Assembly (NCBI RefSeq): GCF_016598615.1
Contig: NZ_CP066831.1
Location: forward strand, 1,240,001 to 1,304,000
Source of the DNA: Streptomyces liliifuscus
GTDB lineage: Bacteria; Actinomycetota; Actinomycetes; Streptomycetales; Streptomycetaceae
Direction: 5' to 3'
DNA length: 64,000 bases
A program made the translations under genes and the position numbers. Positions within the stretch are counted from its first letter, which is position 1; every line of letters starts with the position of its first letter. The notes below the pieces were generated by a model. The model saw only the letters and a list, made by a program, of their open reading frames with translations. It was not told where the DNA came from and made no database searches. Below are positions 17,277 to 25,687 of this stretch, in pieces.

Positions 17277-18428
17277 TCAGTCCGATCGCCCGGCGAGGCC
17301 GAGCAGTTCGGCCAACCGCAGCCGGTGGTCGTCGGCCGTGCCGAACAGCGCCTCGTCGGCCCGCGCCCGGCGGACGTACAGATGGGCAGGGTGCTCCCAG
17401 GTGAAGCCGATACCGCCGTGGAGCTGCACGTATTCGGTCGTGGCGAGCCGATACGCGCCGGTGCACGCCACCGCCGCGGCGCTCGCGGCGACGGGCAGCT
17501 CGGGGGTCCACTCCGCCAGACAGGCGTTCGCGTACGCCGACGCCGACCGCGCCCCTTCCACCTCGACCAGCAGATCGGCCAGTCGATGCTTGACCGCCTG
17601 GAACGAGCCGATGGCGCGACCGAATTGAGTTCGTTGCGAGACGTACTCCAGGGTGGCGTCCAGCGCATGCGCACTTCCGCCGACATGCTCGGCGGCGAGC
17701 GCCACCCGGCCGGCGTCGAGGACGGCGTCGACGATTCCGGGCGCCTGTCCGGGCTCACCGACCGGCTCGGCCGGCGTGCCCCGGAAGCGGACGAACGCCT
17801 GACGGCGGGTGGGGTCGAGGACGTGCCGGGCCGTGCGCTCGCAGGTCGAGCCGTGCGTCCCGTGCGGCGGCGCCGGTTCGCAGGCGAACAGCCGCTCCCC
17901 GTCCGGCGCCCTGGCCACCACGAGCAGCAGATCGGCACCCTCGCCATCAGGCACGAAGTCGGCCTCCCCGCGCAGCACCCAGCCGTCGGGCCCGCGCTCG
18001 GCCGTCACCTCGGCGGCCTGTACGAACCCGGCGACCGTGGCCGTGACCGCGCCGGAGGCGATCCCGGGCAACCAGCGCTCGCAGGCCCGCCCGTCACCGC
18101 TGCCCAGCAGGGCGTGCCCCGCGAGCACGACGGTCGGCAGCAGCGGTGCCGGACACAGCACACGCCCGGCCTCCTCCAGAGCCACGGCGAGTTCGGCGAA
18201 GGTGTACCCCCCACCGCCGTACTCCTCCGGCAGAGCGAGCCCATGCACCCCGATCTCCTCGGCGAGCCGAACCCAGAGCGCCTGGTCGTACCCGCGCGGG
18301 CCTTCCACCTGCTTGCGCACCTCTTCGGGCCCACAGGTCTCGGCGAACAAGTCCCGCAGAACCGCCCGTAGTTGACGCCGCTCCTCGGTCTCCAGCAATA
18401 CCGCCGGATCCACATCGAGCCGATTCAC
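17277..18428 (-). CDS. Acyl-CoA dehydrogenase, non-canonical subunit type
   Basis: 383-residue acyl-CoA dehydrogenase. The middle domain is weakly conserved, while the C-terminal domain is recognisable (SQRTQFGRAIGSFQAVKHRL, YVQLHGGIGFTWEHPAHLYVRR). The catalytic-Glu segment is missing, as in the second subunits of heteromeric FadE enzymes of steroid-type catabolism. It may pair with the dehydrogenase at 13665-14876 (inference). A GTG start at 18428 has GGGAGG upstream. It ends 80 bp before the operon promoter at 17230-17258, so it is on a separate or overlapping transcript. Confidence 0.82.
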   Translation of the reverse strand: MNRLDVDPAVLLETEERRQLRAVLRDLFAETCGPEEVRKQVEGPRGYDQALWVRLAEEIGVHGLALPEEYGGGGYTFAELAVALEEAGRVLCPAPLLPTVVLAGHALLGSGDGRACERWLPGIASGAVTATVAGFVQAAEVTAERGPDGWVLRGEADFVPDGEGADLLLVVARAPDGERLFACEPAPPHGTHGSTCERTARHVLDPTRRQAFVRFRGTPAEPVGEPGQAPGIVDAVLDAGRVALAAEHVGGSAHALDATLEYVSQRTQFGRAIGSFQAVKHRLADLLVEVEGARSASAYANACLAEWTPELPVAASAAAVACTGAYRLATTEYVQLHGGIGFTWEHPAHLYVRRARADEALFGTADDHRLRLAELLGLAGRSD

Positions 18429-18463
18429 ACAGACCTCCCTGGATCAAACAACTCGGGTTCCAT

Positions 18464-18525
18464 GGGCGCCCCCCTGAGGAGCGCGGGGAACTGCGCGACC
18501 AGCCACAGCGAACTCGTGGCGGCAA
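18464..18525. repeat. Dispersed Streptomyces intergenic repeat, copy 1
   Basis: Contains GCGCGGGGAACTGCGCGACC then AGCCACAGCGAAC, a motif scattered between genes in many Streptomyces chromosomes. A diverged inverted copy is at 33632-33677. It fills most of the gap between the acyl-CoA dehydrogenase and the SDR gene. Confidence 0.55.
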
Positions 18526-18550
18526 TCCGAAGCGCAACCCCAGAGACCCC

Positions 18551-19351
18551 TCACACCGTGAATCGCCCCCCGTTGGCGAGCAGCACGGCCCCAACGAGAT
18601 TCACCGCCTCATCACTCGCCAGAAACAGCACGACATCGGCGATCTCGCCCGCCGTGGCGTAAGGCCGGACCCGAGGATCGGCCAGGTCCTGCCGCAACGC
18701 GGCGGGCGTCCGCGCCGCCATCCCCGTGTCGGTGGGCCCCGGCGCCACCGTGTTCAGGCGGACGCCGAACGCGATCGCCTCCTTGGCGACGGCCTGGCTC
18801 AGCGCGTGCGCACCGGCCTTCGACGCCGCGTAGTGCGGATAGCCGGCCGGAGCGTCGAAGGCGGAGGAGGAGCCGACGGTGACGATCGCACCGGACCGGT
18901 GGGGCGCCATCACCCGCAACGCGGCCCGCAGGACATGGAAGGTGCCGTCCAGGTTGACCCGCATGACACGCCGCCACGCGGCCCCGTCGAGCCGGGTGAC
19001 GACATCGGGCGGCCGTTCGTCGAGCAGCGCGTCGGCTATCCACTGCTTCGCCTCCGGGTCGTCGACTCCGGCCGCGTGCACCACGACGTCCAGGCGCCCG
19101 CGCTCCCGTACGACCTCTTCGACCGCCCGGTCGACCTGGTCGGCGTCCGAGACGTCCACGGTCACGGATCTCGCGCCGGGCAGTTCCTTGGCGACCGCCT
19201 CGGCCGCGGAGCCGTCGACGTCCGCGGCGAAGACGGCCGCGCCTTGCGCCGCGAGTCGCCGGGCGACCGCGGCGCCGATGCCCGAGCCGGCTCCCGTGAC
19301 CAGCGCGGCCCTGCCCGTGAAGCGTCCGCGTGGCATGTCTTCGTCGCCCAT
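18551..19351 (-). CDS. SDR family oxidoreductase
   Basis: About 266 residues, classical SDR: TGAGSGIGAA, the Ser in TVGSSSAF, YAASKAG with catalytic Tyr/Lys, and VLLANGG at the end. The NNAG position is modified to HAAGVD. Possible starts are ATG 19351 (GGAGG 12 nt upstream), 19336 and 19378; I use 19351. It is divergent from the alcohol dehydrogenase at 19424, with a shared operator at 19389-19405. Confidence 0.87.
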   Translation of the reverse strand: MGDEDMPRGRFTGRAALVTGAGSGIGAAVARRLAAQGAAVFAADVDGSAAEAVAKELPGARSVTVDVSDADQVDRAVEEVVRERGRLDVVVHAAGVDDPEAKQWIADALLDERPPDVVTRLDGAAWRRVMRVNLDGTFHVLRAALRVMAPHRSGAIVTVGSSSAFDAPAGYPHYAASKAGAHALSQAVAKEAIAFGVRLNTVAPGPTDTGMAARTPAALRQDLADPRVRPYATAGEIADVVLFLASDEAVNLVGAVLLANGGRFTV

Positions 19352-19388
19352 CGGATTGACCCGCCTCCGCCCGCTCATCGAACTGCAT

Positions 19389-19405
19389 ATTGAACTGACT
19401 TCATT
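19389..19405. promoter_or_regulatory. Island operator copy 4 in a divergent promoter
   Basis: ATTGAACTGACTTCATT keeps the invariant GAA..T....TCA core and sits between the SDR (leftward) and alcohol dehydrogenase (rightward) genes. For the leftward gene a TTGACA box lies at 19430-19425 with a weak AAAAAT about 16 bp on. For the rightward gene TTGAAC (19390-19395) and TACCGT (19411-19416) could serve, giving a leaderless mRNA starting near ATG 19424. Confidence 0.65.
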
Positions 19406-19423
19406 TTTGCTACCGTTTCGCTC

Positions 19424-20533
19424 ATGTCAACAGGCAGGATGAGAGCAGTCCGGATGACGCGCTGGGGCGGCCCACCGGTGCTCACCGAAGTGGCACGTCC
19501 GACACCCAGGGCGGATGAGGTCCTGATCCGGGTGGAGGCGGCGGGCGTCTGCCGCTCCGACCTCCACGTCCTGGACGCCGGGTCCGATGCCCTGCCCTAC
19601 CGAACTCCGTTCACTCTCGGGCACGAGGTCGCCGGGCGCGTGGCAGAGCGCGGACCCGGGGCCACCGGTCCGGCGGTGGGTGAGCGTGTGGTCGTCTACG
19701 GCCCCTGGGGCTGCGGGCGGTGCGCTCGCTGCGCGGCCGGCGCGGAGAACTACTGCGACCGCCGATCGGAGCTCGACGCGGTCCGGACCGGTACGGGAGT
19801 GGGGCTCGGGCGCGACGGCGGCATGGCCGACTACCTGCTCGTACCGTCCGGCCGGGTGCTGGTTCCGGTGGGCGATCTGCCCGCCGCGCAGGCGGCACCC
19901 CTGTCGGACGCCGGGCTCACCGCGTATCACGCCGTGACCGGGATCCGGCCGTCGCTGCCACGCGACAGCGATGGCGACGACCGTGACGATGGGCGTGGCA
20001 GCGGCAGCGCGACCGTGGCCGTCATCGGAGTCGGCGGCCTCGGGCATCTGGCGGTCCAGATCCTGCGGGCCACGACGTCGGCGCAGGTCCTCGCCGTGGA
20101 CGTACGCGAGGAGGCACTCGCGCTGGCCGACGCCTGCGGCGCGCACTTCGGCACGCTGCTGCGGCCCGACACCGCGGAGGTGCTCCGGCGACGGGCCGGC
20201 GGGGTCGGCGTGGACGCCGTGCTCGACTTCGTCGGCAGCCACTCCAGCCTGGAGCTCGCGGTCGGCGCCCTGCGGGCGGGCGGCGACCTGGCAGTCGTCG
20301 GGAGCGGCGGCGGGGAGCTCACCGTGCGCAAGCCCGGCGCACTGCCTCCCGGGGTACGGATCTCACTGCCGTTCTGGGGGACGCGGCCGGAACTCGAAGA
20401 GGTCGTCGCCCTGGCGCGCAAGGGCGTGCTGAGGGTGGAGACGGAGGAGTTCGCCCTGTCGCGCGCGCCGGAGGCGATCGACAGACTGCGCTCCGGTCTC
20501 ACACGGGGGCGTACGGTGCTCGTCCCCGACTGA
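19424..20533 (+). CDS. Zinc-dependent alcohol dehydrogenase (MDR family)
   Basis: 369-residue medium-chain dehydrogenase. Catalytic zinc ligands lie in GVCRSDLH and GHEVAG. The structural zinc lobe is complete (CGRCARCAAGAENYC). The NAD Rossmann motif is GVGGLGHLAVQIL. It oxidises an alcohol to an aldehyde or ketone. The chosen ATG at 19424 has no Shine-Dalgarno, but TACCGT sits 7 nt upstream, fitting a leaderless transcript. It is the first of a rightward set leading into the flavoprotein and transporter genes. Confidence 0.87.
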   Translation: MSTGRMRAVRMTRWGGPPVLTEVARPTPRADEVLIRVEAAGVCRSDLHVLDAGSDALPYRTPFTLGHEVAGRVAERGPGATGPAVGERVVVYGPWGCGRCARCAAGAENYCDRRSELDAVRTGTGVGLGRDGGMADYLLVPSGRVLVPVGDLPAAQAAPLSDAGLTAYHAVTGIRPSLPRDSDGDDRDDGRGSGSATVAVIGVGGLGHLAVQILRATTSAQVLAVDVREEALALADACGAHFGTLLRPDTAEVLRRRAGGVGVDAVLDFVGSHSSLELAVGALRAGGDLAVVGSGGGELTVRKPGALPPGVRISLPFWGTRPELEEVVALARKGVLRVETEEFALSRAPEAIDRLRSGLTRGRTVLVPD

Positions 20534-20597
20534 TCCGGTCCGCCCCGCCCGGCCGAAAGCAGACCTGTCGAAGCTTGTGTCGACATACCTCTCGACT

Positions 20598-20614
20598 ACA
20601 GAAGTGAGTTCAAT
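20598..20614. promoter_or_regulatory. Island operator copy 5
   Basis: ACAGAAGTGAGTTCAAT (reverse ATTGAACTCACTTCTGT) lies 46 bp upstream of the FAD-binding dehydrogenase gene. A possible weak promoter overlaps it (TTGTGT at 20575-20580, TACAGA at 20597-20602). Confidence 0.6.
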
Positions 20615-20660
20615 TAGGGTTCAGGTCACTCAGCGACACGACAAGGCGGTGGGACCCGCT

Positions 20661-21989
20661 ATGGGTGTTGGAACAGTGGATCTGCTGGTGGTGGGCGGCG
20701 GAATGGCCGGACTCTCGGCCGCCGCCCGGGTGGCCGCGGAAGGCGGCTCCGTGGTTCTCGTGGAGAAGGCGGAACGCACCGGTGGCTCCGCGCGCTTCGC
20801 CGGCTTCGTATGGACGACCCCCACCTTCGACGAACTGCGTCGCGTCAATCCCGACGGCGACGCGGAACTCGCCGCGGCCCTGGTGGACGGGTTCGCCGAC
20901 GCGGTGGCCTGGATCCGGTCTCTCGGCGTGGAATGCCGGCCGCCGGTGCCCGTACTCGGCTTCGGCCGGGGACATCAGATCGACACGAACCACTACCTCG
21001 ACACCTGCGAGCGGTTGATCCGCGACCGGGGCAGCGAGGTACTGACCGCCACCTCGACGCGCAGCCTCCTGACGGAGAACGGCGCGGTCACGGGTGCGGA
21101 GTGCGTACTGCCGGACGGATCGATCCGCCGGATCGACGCCGCCTGGACCCTGCTCGCGACCGGCGGGTTCCAGGGAGATCCGGGCCTGCGCACGGAACAC
21201 GTCCACCCCCAGGCCGCGGACATCGAGCTGCGGGCCAACCCGCACAGCCGGGGCGACGGGCTGTCGCTCGGTCTCTCGGCGGGGGCCGCTTTCGGGAAGA
21301 AGGACGCGGGTTTCTACGGGCATCTGATGCCCGCGGGCGTCTCCCTCGCCGACCCCGCCCGATTCGTCGACCTCGCCCTCTACTACAGCGAGCACGCCCT
21401 GCTGTTCGACATCACGGGCGAACGGTTCGTCGACGAGACCGTCGGGGACCATCTGACCACCATGGCTCTGCTGGAAAGACCGCAGGCCCGTGGGCTGCTG
21501 GTCGCCGACGCGCGGGTGCACCGGGAGTGGATCTCCGCCTCGTACGTGGAGGGCATCCCCGGCGTGGACAAGTTCCAGCTCTGCCATCGTGCGGGCGCCC
21601 GCAGCGCGGTCGCCGACAGCCTGGAGGAGTTCGCCTGGATGCCCGAGGAGTGGGGCTACCCGGGCGCCAGGATCCGTGACCGGGTCGAGGAGTACAACGC
21701 CACCGTGGGCGGAGGTGGCGAGCCGGCCCCCGGGCGACTGCTCGACCGGCAACCGCTCGACGAGCCGCCCTTCTATGTGATCGAGGCCGCGCCCGCGATC
21801 ACGTTCACCTTCGGCGGTCTGCTCATCGACGCCGAAGCCCGTGCCCTGTCGGCGGACGGCCGGCACACCGTGCCCGGCCTGCTCGTGGCGGGCGCGGACG
21901 CGGGTGGGCTCTACCGGCGCGCCTATGCCGGCGGCCTGGCCCCGGCGCTCGTGTTCGGTCTGGCGGCCGCGCGGACCGCGCTGCCCTAG
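20661..21989 (+). CDS. FAD-binding dehydrogenase (fumarate reductase/KstD/TcuA superfamily)
   Basis: 442-residue flavoprotein. An N-terminal FAD site VVGGGMAGLSAAARVA is followed by EKAERTGGSA, and the C-terminal FAD domain has VPGLLVAGADAGGLY and GGLAPALVFG. The family catalyses alpha,beta-dehydrogenation or the reverse (3-ketosteroid dehydrogenase, tricarballylate dehydrogenase, fumarate reductase). The C-terminal GG-x-FG region is closer to TcuA-type proteins than to classical KstD. ATG 20661 has an AAGGCGGTGGGA stretch upstream. It is likely a desaturation step of the island's ring or acid substrate (inference). Confidence 0.83.
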   Translation: MGVGTVDLLVVGGGMAGLSAAARVAAEGGSVVLVEKAERTGGSARFAGFVWTTPTFDELRRVNPDGDAELAAALVDGFADAVAWIRSLGVECRPPVPVLGFGRGHQIDTNHYLDTCERLIRDRGSEVLTATSTRSLLTENGAVTGAECVLPDGSIRRIDAAWTLLATGGFQGDPGLRTEHVHPQAADIELRANPHSRGDGLSLGLSAGAAFGKKDAGFYGHLMPAGVSLADPARFVDLALYYSEHALLFDITGERFVDETVGDHLTTMALLERPQARGLLVADARVHREWISASYVEGIPGVDKFQLCHRAGARSAVADSLEEFAWMPEEWGYPGARIRDRVEEYNATVGGGGEPAPGRLLDRQPLDEPPFYVIEAAPAITFTFGGLLIDAEARALSADGRHTVPGLLVAGADAGGLYRRAYAGGLAPALVFGLAAARTALP

Positions 21990-22090
21990 GGCCTGCCCCT
22001 CGGGGCCCCGCCTCAGGGTCTGCCCGTCGGGCGGATCGTGCCGAACAGGCACCGGACCACCCGCACTCCGACAAATCCCGTGCACGAGTC

Positions 22091-22120
22091 TTGCCCGTGC
22101 GGCACCGGAGTGCCTAGCTT
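22091..22120 (+). promoter_or_regulatory. Predicted promoter of the transporter operon
   Basis: TTGCCC (22091-22096), an 18-bp spacer and TAGCTT (22115-22120); operator copy 6 starts at the next base. Confidence 0.6.
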
Positions 22121-22137
22121 ACTGAATTGAGTTCACT
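22121..22137. promoter_or_regulatory. Island operator copy 6
   Basis: ACTGAATTGAGTTCACT, a dyad matching at 12 of 17 positions, directly abuts the -10 box of the importer operon. Confidence 0.72.
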
Positions 22138-22231
22138 TTACTAAGCGGCGAGTACCGCGCACACGGCTTTCGAGCATGTGGCGCGAACACGCCGCACGCG
22201 CTTCTCGAAGCACTTCGAAGAAGGAGGGACC

Positions 22232-23101
22232 GTGAGTCAGTTTCTGCTGGTCCTGGTCAGCGGCGTGGCCAGCGGAGCCGTGTACGGGCTCATAGGACTC
22301 GGCCTGGTCATCATCTATCGGGCCACGGACGTCGTGAACTTCGCGATGGCGTCCCTGGCGACCCTGGGCCTGTACGTGGCGGTCTCGCTCCGGGACCAGG
22401 GGGTGGCGACGGTGCTCGGCATCGTCGCGGCCGTCACCATCACCGTCGTGGCGGGCCTGCTGGTGCGCGAGACCGTGATCAGGCCACTGGGCCAGGGACA
22501 GCTGTTCTCCGCGCTCGTCGTGACCATGGGCGTGTCCCTGGTGGTCGAGAACGTGGCCAGTTCGATCTGGGGCGACGAACCGAAGTCCTTCCCCAACCTG
22601 GTCAACGGCACGGTGAGCTGGTCGGGCGCCGCACTGCCGGTCCAGAGCCTGGTGACCATCGCCGTCGCCGCGGTGGCGATGGCCGTCGTGGGTTATCTGT
22701 TCGCCCGCACCACGCTCGGCTCCGCGATGCGCGCGGTGGCCGAGAACGCGGACACCGCGCGCGTCGTCGGACTCGAGCCACAGCGCCTGGCCCGGATCGC
22801 CTGGGCACTCGGCCTCGGCCTCGCCGCACTCGCCGCGTGTCTGTACGCGCCGAGGTCGGGGCTGGTACCGACCGCCCTCGTCGCACCGCTGTTCCGCGCC
22901 TTCGCCGGGATCTTCCTCGGCGGCCTGACGAGCATGTACGGCGCCGTCGTCGGCGGACTCACCGTCGGTGTGCTGGACAACCTCGCGGCGAACTACGCCT
23001 CCGCCAGCCTCCGGGACACATTCGTCTTCTCGTTCACTGTTCTCGTGCTGCTGATCCGCCCTCAGGGCATCTTCGGCACCCGCACCTTCCAACGGGTCTG
23101 A
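22232..23101 (+). CDS. Branched-chain-type (HAAT) ABC transporter permease, LivH-like
   Basis: 289-residue inner-membrane permease with about eight hydrophobic segments and family motifs GLGLVIIYRATDVVNFAMAS and TTLGSAMRAVAENADTARVVG. It forms half of the transmembrane pore of a HAAT importer. The GTG start at 22232 has AAGGAGG at 22221-22227. It is followed after 12 nt by the LivM-LivG-LivF fusion. Regulation by the island operator implies that the importer takes up the island's substrate and not branched-chain amino acids. Confidence 0.88.
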   Translation: MSQFLLVLVSGVASGAVYGLIGLGLVIIYRATDVVNFAMASLATLGLYVAVSLRDQGVATVLGIVAAVTITVVAGLLVRETVIRPLGQGQLFSALVVTMGVSLVVENVASSIWGDEPKSFPNLVNGTVSWSGAALPVQSLVTIAVAAVAMAVVGYLFARTTLGSAMRAVAENADTARVVGLEPQRLARIAWALGLGLAALAACLYAPRSGLVPTALVAPLFRAFAGIFLGGLTSMYGAVVGGLTVGVLDNLAANYASASLRDTFVFSFTVLVLLIRPQGIFGTRTFQRV

Positions 23102-23113
23102 GGGGTCGTATCC

Positions 23114-25642
23114 ATGGTCTTCAACCGTTCCCTCCTCGCGAAGGCCGCGCTCGGGCCGGCCGCCGGCGCGGTGCTGATGGCCTTCATGGCCTCCGGCGCG
23201 ATCCCCGCGTACCAGATGTACTCGGTGGCGCTCGCAGCCGTGTACACGATCGTCGTGCTGTCGGTCGGTCTGCTGGCCGGCTGGTCCGGCATCTGGTCGG
23301 TGGGCCACCCGGCGTTCTTCGCCATCGGCGCCTACTTCGCCGCGTACGGCAGCGGTCACGGCTGGTCGCTGGAGACGGTGGTCCTGGGAGCAGTGGTCAC
23401 CGGAACCGTCCTCGGCGCCTTCCTCGGGTACGCGGGTGCCAGGTTCTCGATGCTCTACATCGCCCTGCTGACGCTCGCCTTCACCATGGTGACACTGGAG
23501 CTGGTCAACCGCTGGAGCAGCGTGACCGGCGGCGACCAGGGCGTCGCGGTGCTCCAACTGCGCAGTTCCCTGGGCCTTGGCACCCTCGCGGGCGGCAGCA
23601 CCGAGTCCCAGTACCTCGCGGTCGGCGCCGCGGCCGTGGTGCTCGCACTGGCGGTACCGGCCGCCGCGTCCGGACTGCGGATGCGGCTGGTGGCCGCGAA
23701 ATCGCATCCCCTGGCGGCCCGTACGATCGGCATCGCGCCCGAGGCGCAGTCGGCGCTGGCGTTCGCGGTGAGCGCCGCGTTCACCACCTTCGCGGGTGTA
23801 CTGCTCGGGCTCATCACCGGTTTCGTCAGCCCGGACCCGTTCTCCCTCAACCTCGGCATCGCGCTCATCGCGGCGTGTGTACTGGGCGGGGTAGGGACCA
23901 TCGTCGGCGCGGTGGCCGGCGGCGCCTATCTGACCTGGAACCCCTCGCTGTCGTCCGCCGTGGGACTCCCCCAGCCGGTCGTGCAGGGCCTCGTACTGGT
24001 CGGGGTGCTGCTGTTCCTGCCCGGCGGAGTGGTGCCGTTCCTCAGCGCGCCCCTGCGGTCGGTGCTCCGGCGCGTGTGGCGACGGCCGGCACCGGCACCC
24101 ACGCCCTCGAAGCCCACCCCTGCCGTCGGCCTCGAACCGCGGCAACCGGCCGCAGCAATGGAAGCACCCACAGGTGAAGCCGACGTCGTGCTGTGCCTGG
24201 AGCACGTGTCGGTCGCGTACGGCGGGCTGAAGGCACTGGAGGACGCCTCGGTGTCGCTGCGGCAGGACGAGGTCCTGGCCGTGATCGGCCCCAACGGGGC
24301 GGGAAAGACGACCCTGTTGAACGCGGTGTCGGGCCTGACCGGCAACGGCCGGGTGAGCGGGAGGGTCGATTTCGCGGGCGGTTCCCTGCTCAAGGCGCGG
24401 GCCACCGCGCGGCGCCGGCTGGGCATCGGGCGTACGTTCCAGCACGCGGAGGTGTTCTCCGAACTCACCGTCACCGAGAACGTGTTGTGCACGCGCCGCT
24501 GGATCACCGCCCGGGACCGGGCCGACGTGGCGCGGCTGCTCGACTCGGTCGGCCTCGCCGACGTGGCCGACCGACGGCCCGGAGAGCTGCCGTTCGGGCT
24601 GCAGAAGCGACTGGACCTCGCCCGTGCGATGGCCGAGGAACCGAAACTCCTGGTGCTGGACGAGCCGTTCGGCGGTCTGGACGCCGGCGAACGCGCAGTG
24701 CTGGCACAGCAGATCAGGCGGCTGCACGCACAGGGCACCGCCGTGCTGGTCATCGACCACGTGCTGGATGACCTGTTCTCCGTCGCACACCGGGTGCTGG
24801 CCTTCGACTTCGGCCGCACCATCGGCGAGGGCACCCCGGACACCGTGCTGGACAACCCCGAGGTGCGGTCGTCGTACCTGGGCACGGTCGGCGGCCGGGC
24901 CGAGCTGCCCGAGCGGGTCGGTGAGCGGAGCGTGCTGCGGCTGAGCGGGGTCGGTCACAGCTACGGCGGCGTGGTCGCGCTGCGGGACGTCGACCTCGAC
25001 GTACACGAGGGGGTCGTGCTCGGGATCGCCGGGGCCAACGGCGCCGGGAAGAGCACCCTCGCCGGGATCCTGCACGGCTCACTGAAGCCCGCGCGCGGGA
25101 GCAGGGAGACGGGCGGGACCGTCGTCCGTACCAGCCTGGCACCCGAGGGACGGGCCCTGTTCAAGACGCTGTCCCTGCGGGAGAACCTCGAAGTGGCGGC
25201 CTACGCGGCCGGCATCACCGGGGCCCCGCTGCGCGAGCGCCTCGCGGAGACCACCGAGTGGCTGCCGCCGCGGCTGCGCGACCGCATGTCCGTGTCGGCC
25301 GCCGGGCTGTCGGGCGGGGAGCAGCAGATGCTCGCCATCGCCCGCGCCCTGATCGTGAAGCCCGACGTCCTGATCGTCGACGAGCCGGCCCTCGGGCTCG
25401 CGCCCGCGCTGGTCGACGAGGTGTACGACCGGCTGGTGCGGCTGGCCCACGACGGCCTGACGGTCGTTCTGCTGGAGCAGCTGCTCAGCCGTGCCATGTC
25501 CGTCTGCCACGAGGTGGTCGTGCTGCACGAGGGGTCGGTCGCCGCTCAGGGGCGGCCCGGGGACCCGTCGTTCGCCGCCCTCGCCGAAGCGGCGTACTTC
25601 AGCGGCGCCCGGGAGACCGCCGCGACCACCGCTCGACTGTGA
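23114..25642 (+). CDS. Fused ABC importer: LivM permease + LivG ATPase + LivF ATPase
   Basis: One 842-residue frame carries three usually separate subunits. Residues 1-315 form the LivM-like permease (VGHPAFFAIGAYFA, ARTIGIAPEAQSALAFAVSA). A Pro/Ala linker follows to about 355. The LivG-like ATPase spans about 356-600, with Walker A GPNGAGKTT near 392, LPFGLQKRLDLARA, Walker B LVLDEPFGGLD and switch VIDH. The LivF-like ATPase spans about 605-830, with Walker A GANGAGKST near 641, LSGGEQQMLAIARA and Walker B LIVDEPALGLAP. The LivF part is shortened between Walker A and the PEGR segment. I see no stop or frameshift at the joins. Confidence 0.88.
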   Translation: MVFNRSLLAKAALGPAAGAVLMAFMASGAIPAYQMYSVALAAVYTIVVLSVGLLAGWSGIWSVGHPAFFAIGAYFAAYGSGHGWSLETVVLGAVVTGTVLGAFLGYAGARFSMLYIALLTLAFTMVTLELVNRWSSVTGGDQGVAVLQLRSSLGLGTLAGGSTESQYLAVGAAAVVLALAVPAAASGLRMRLVAAKSHPLAARTIGIAPEAQSALAFAVSAAFTTFAGVLLGLITGFVSPDPFSLNLGIALIAACVLGGVGTIVGAVAGGAYLTWNPSLSSAVGLPQPVVQGLVLVGVLLFLPGGVVPFLSAPLRSVLRRVWRRPAPAPTPSKPTPAVGLEPRQPAAAMEAPTGEADVVLCLEHVSVAYGGLKALEDASVSLRQDEVLAVIGPNGAGKTTLLNAVSGLTGNGRVSGRVDFAGGSLLKARATARRRLGIGRTFQHAEVFSELTVTENVLCTRRWITARDRADVARLLDSVGLADVADRRPGELPFGLQKRLDLARAMAEEPKLLVLDEPFGGLDAGERAVLAQQIRRLHAQGTAVLVIDHVLDDLFSVAHRVLAFDFGRTIGEGTPDTVLDNPEVRSSYLGTVGGRAELPERVGERSVLRLSGVGHSYGGVVALRDVDLDVHEGVVLGIAGANGAGKSTLAGILHGSLKPARGSRETGGTVVRTSLAPEGRALFKTLSLRENLEVAAYAAGITGAPLRERLAETTEWLPPRLRDRMSVSAAGLSGGEQQMLAIARALIVKPDVLIVDEPALGLAPALVDEVYDRLVRLAHDGLTVVLLEQLLSRAMSVCHEVVVLHEGSVAAQGRPGDPSFAALAEAAYFSGARETAATTARL

Positions 25643-25659
25643 AACGAACTGAACTCATG
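25643..25659. promoter_or_regulatory. Island operator copy 7
   Basis: AACGAACTGAACTCATG is the weakest copy but keeps the invariant core GAA..T....TCA. It lies between the fused transporter gene and the binding-protein gene. Confidence 0.5.
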
Positions 25660-25677
25660 TTGTGAACTGTTGTGAAC
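25658..25677. repeat. Perfect 10-bp direct repeat
   Basis: TGTTGTGAAC occurs twice head to tail, just before the ribosome binding site of the solute-binding protein gene. It may be part of its leader or a regulatory element. Confidence 0.5.
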
Positions 25678-25687
25678 GAGGTGGACC

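Noticed and set aside
22133..25075. Long open frame on the minus strand opposite the transporter genes
   Set aside because: It is antisense to permease and ATPase domains with clear motifs. Its translation is a low-complexity Arg/Gly/His-rich product, as expected of shadow frames in high-G+C DNA.
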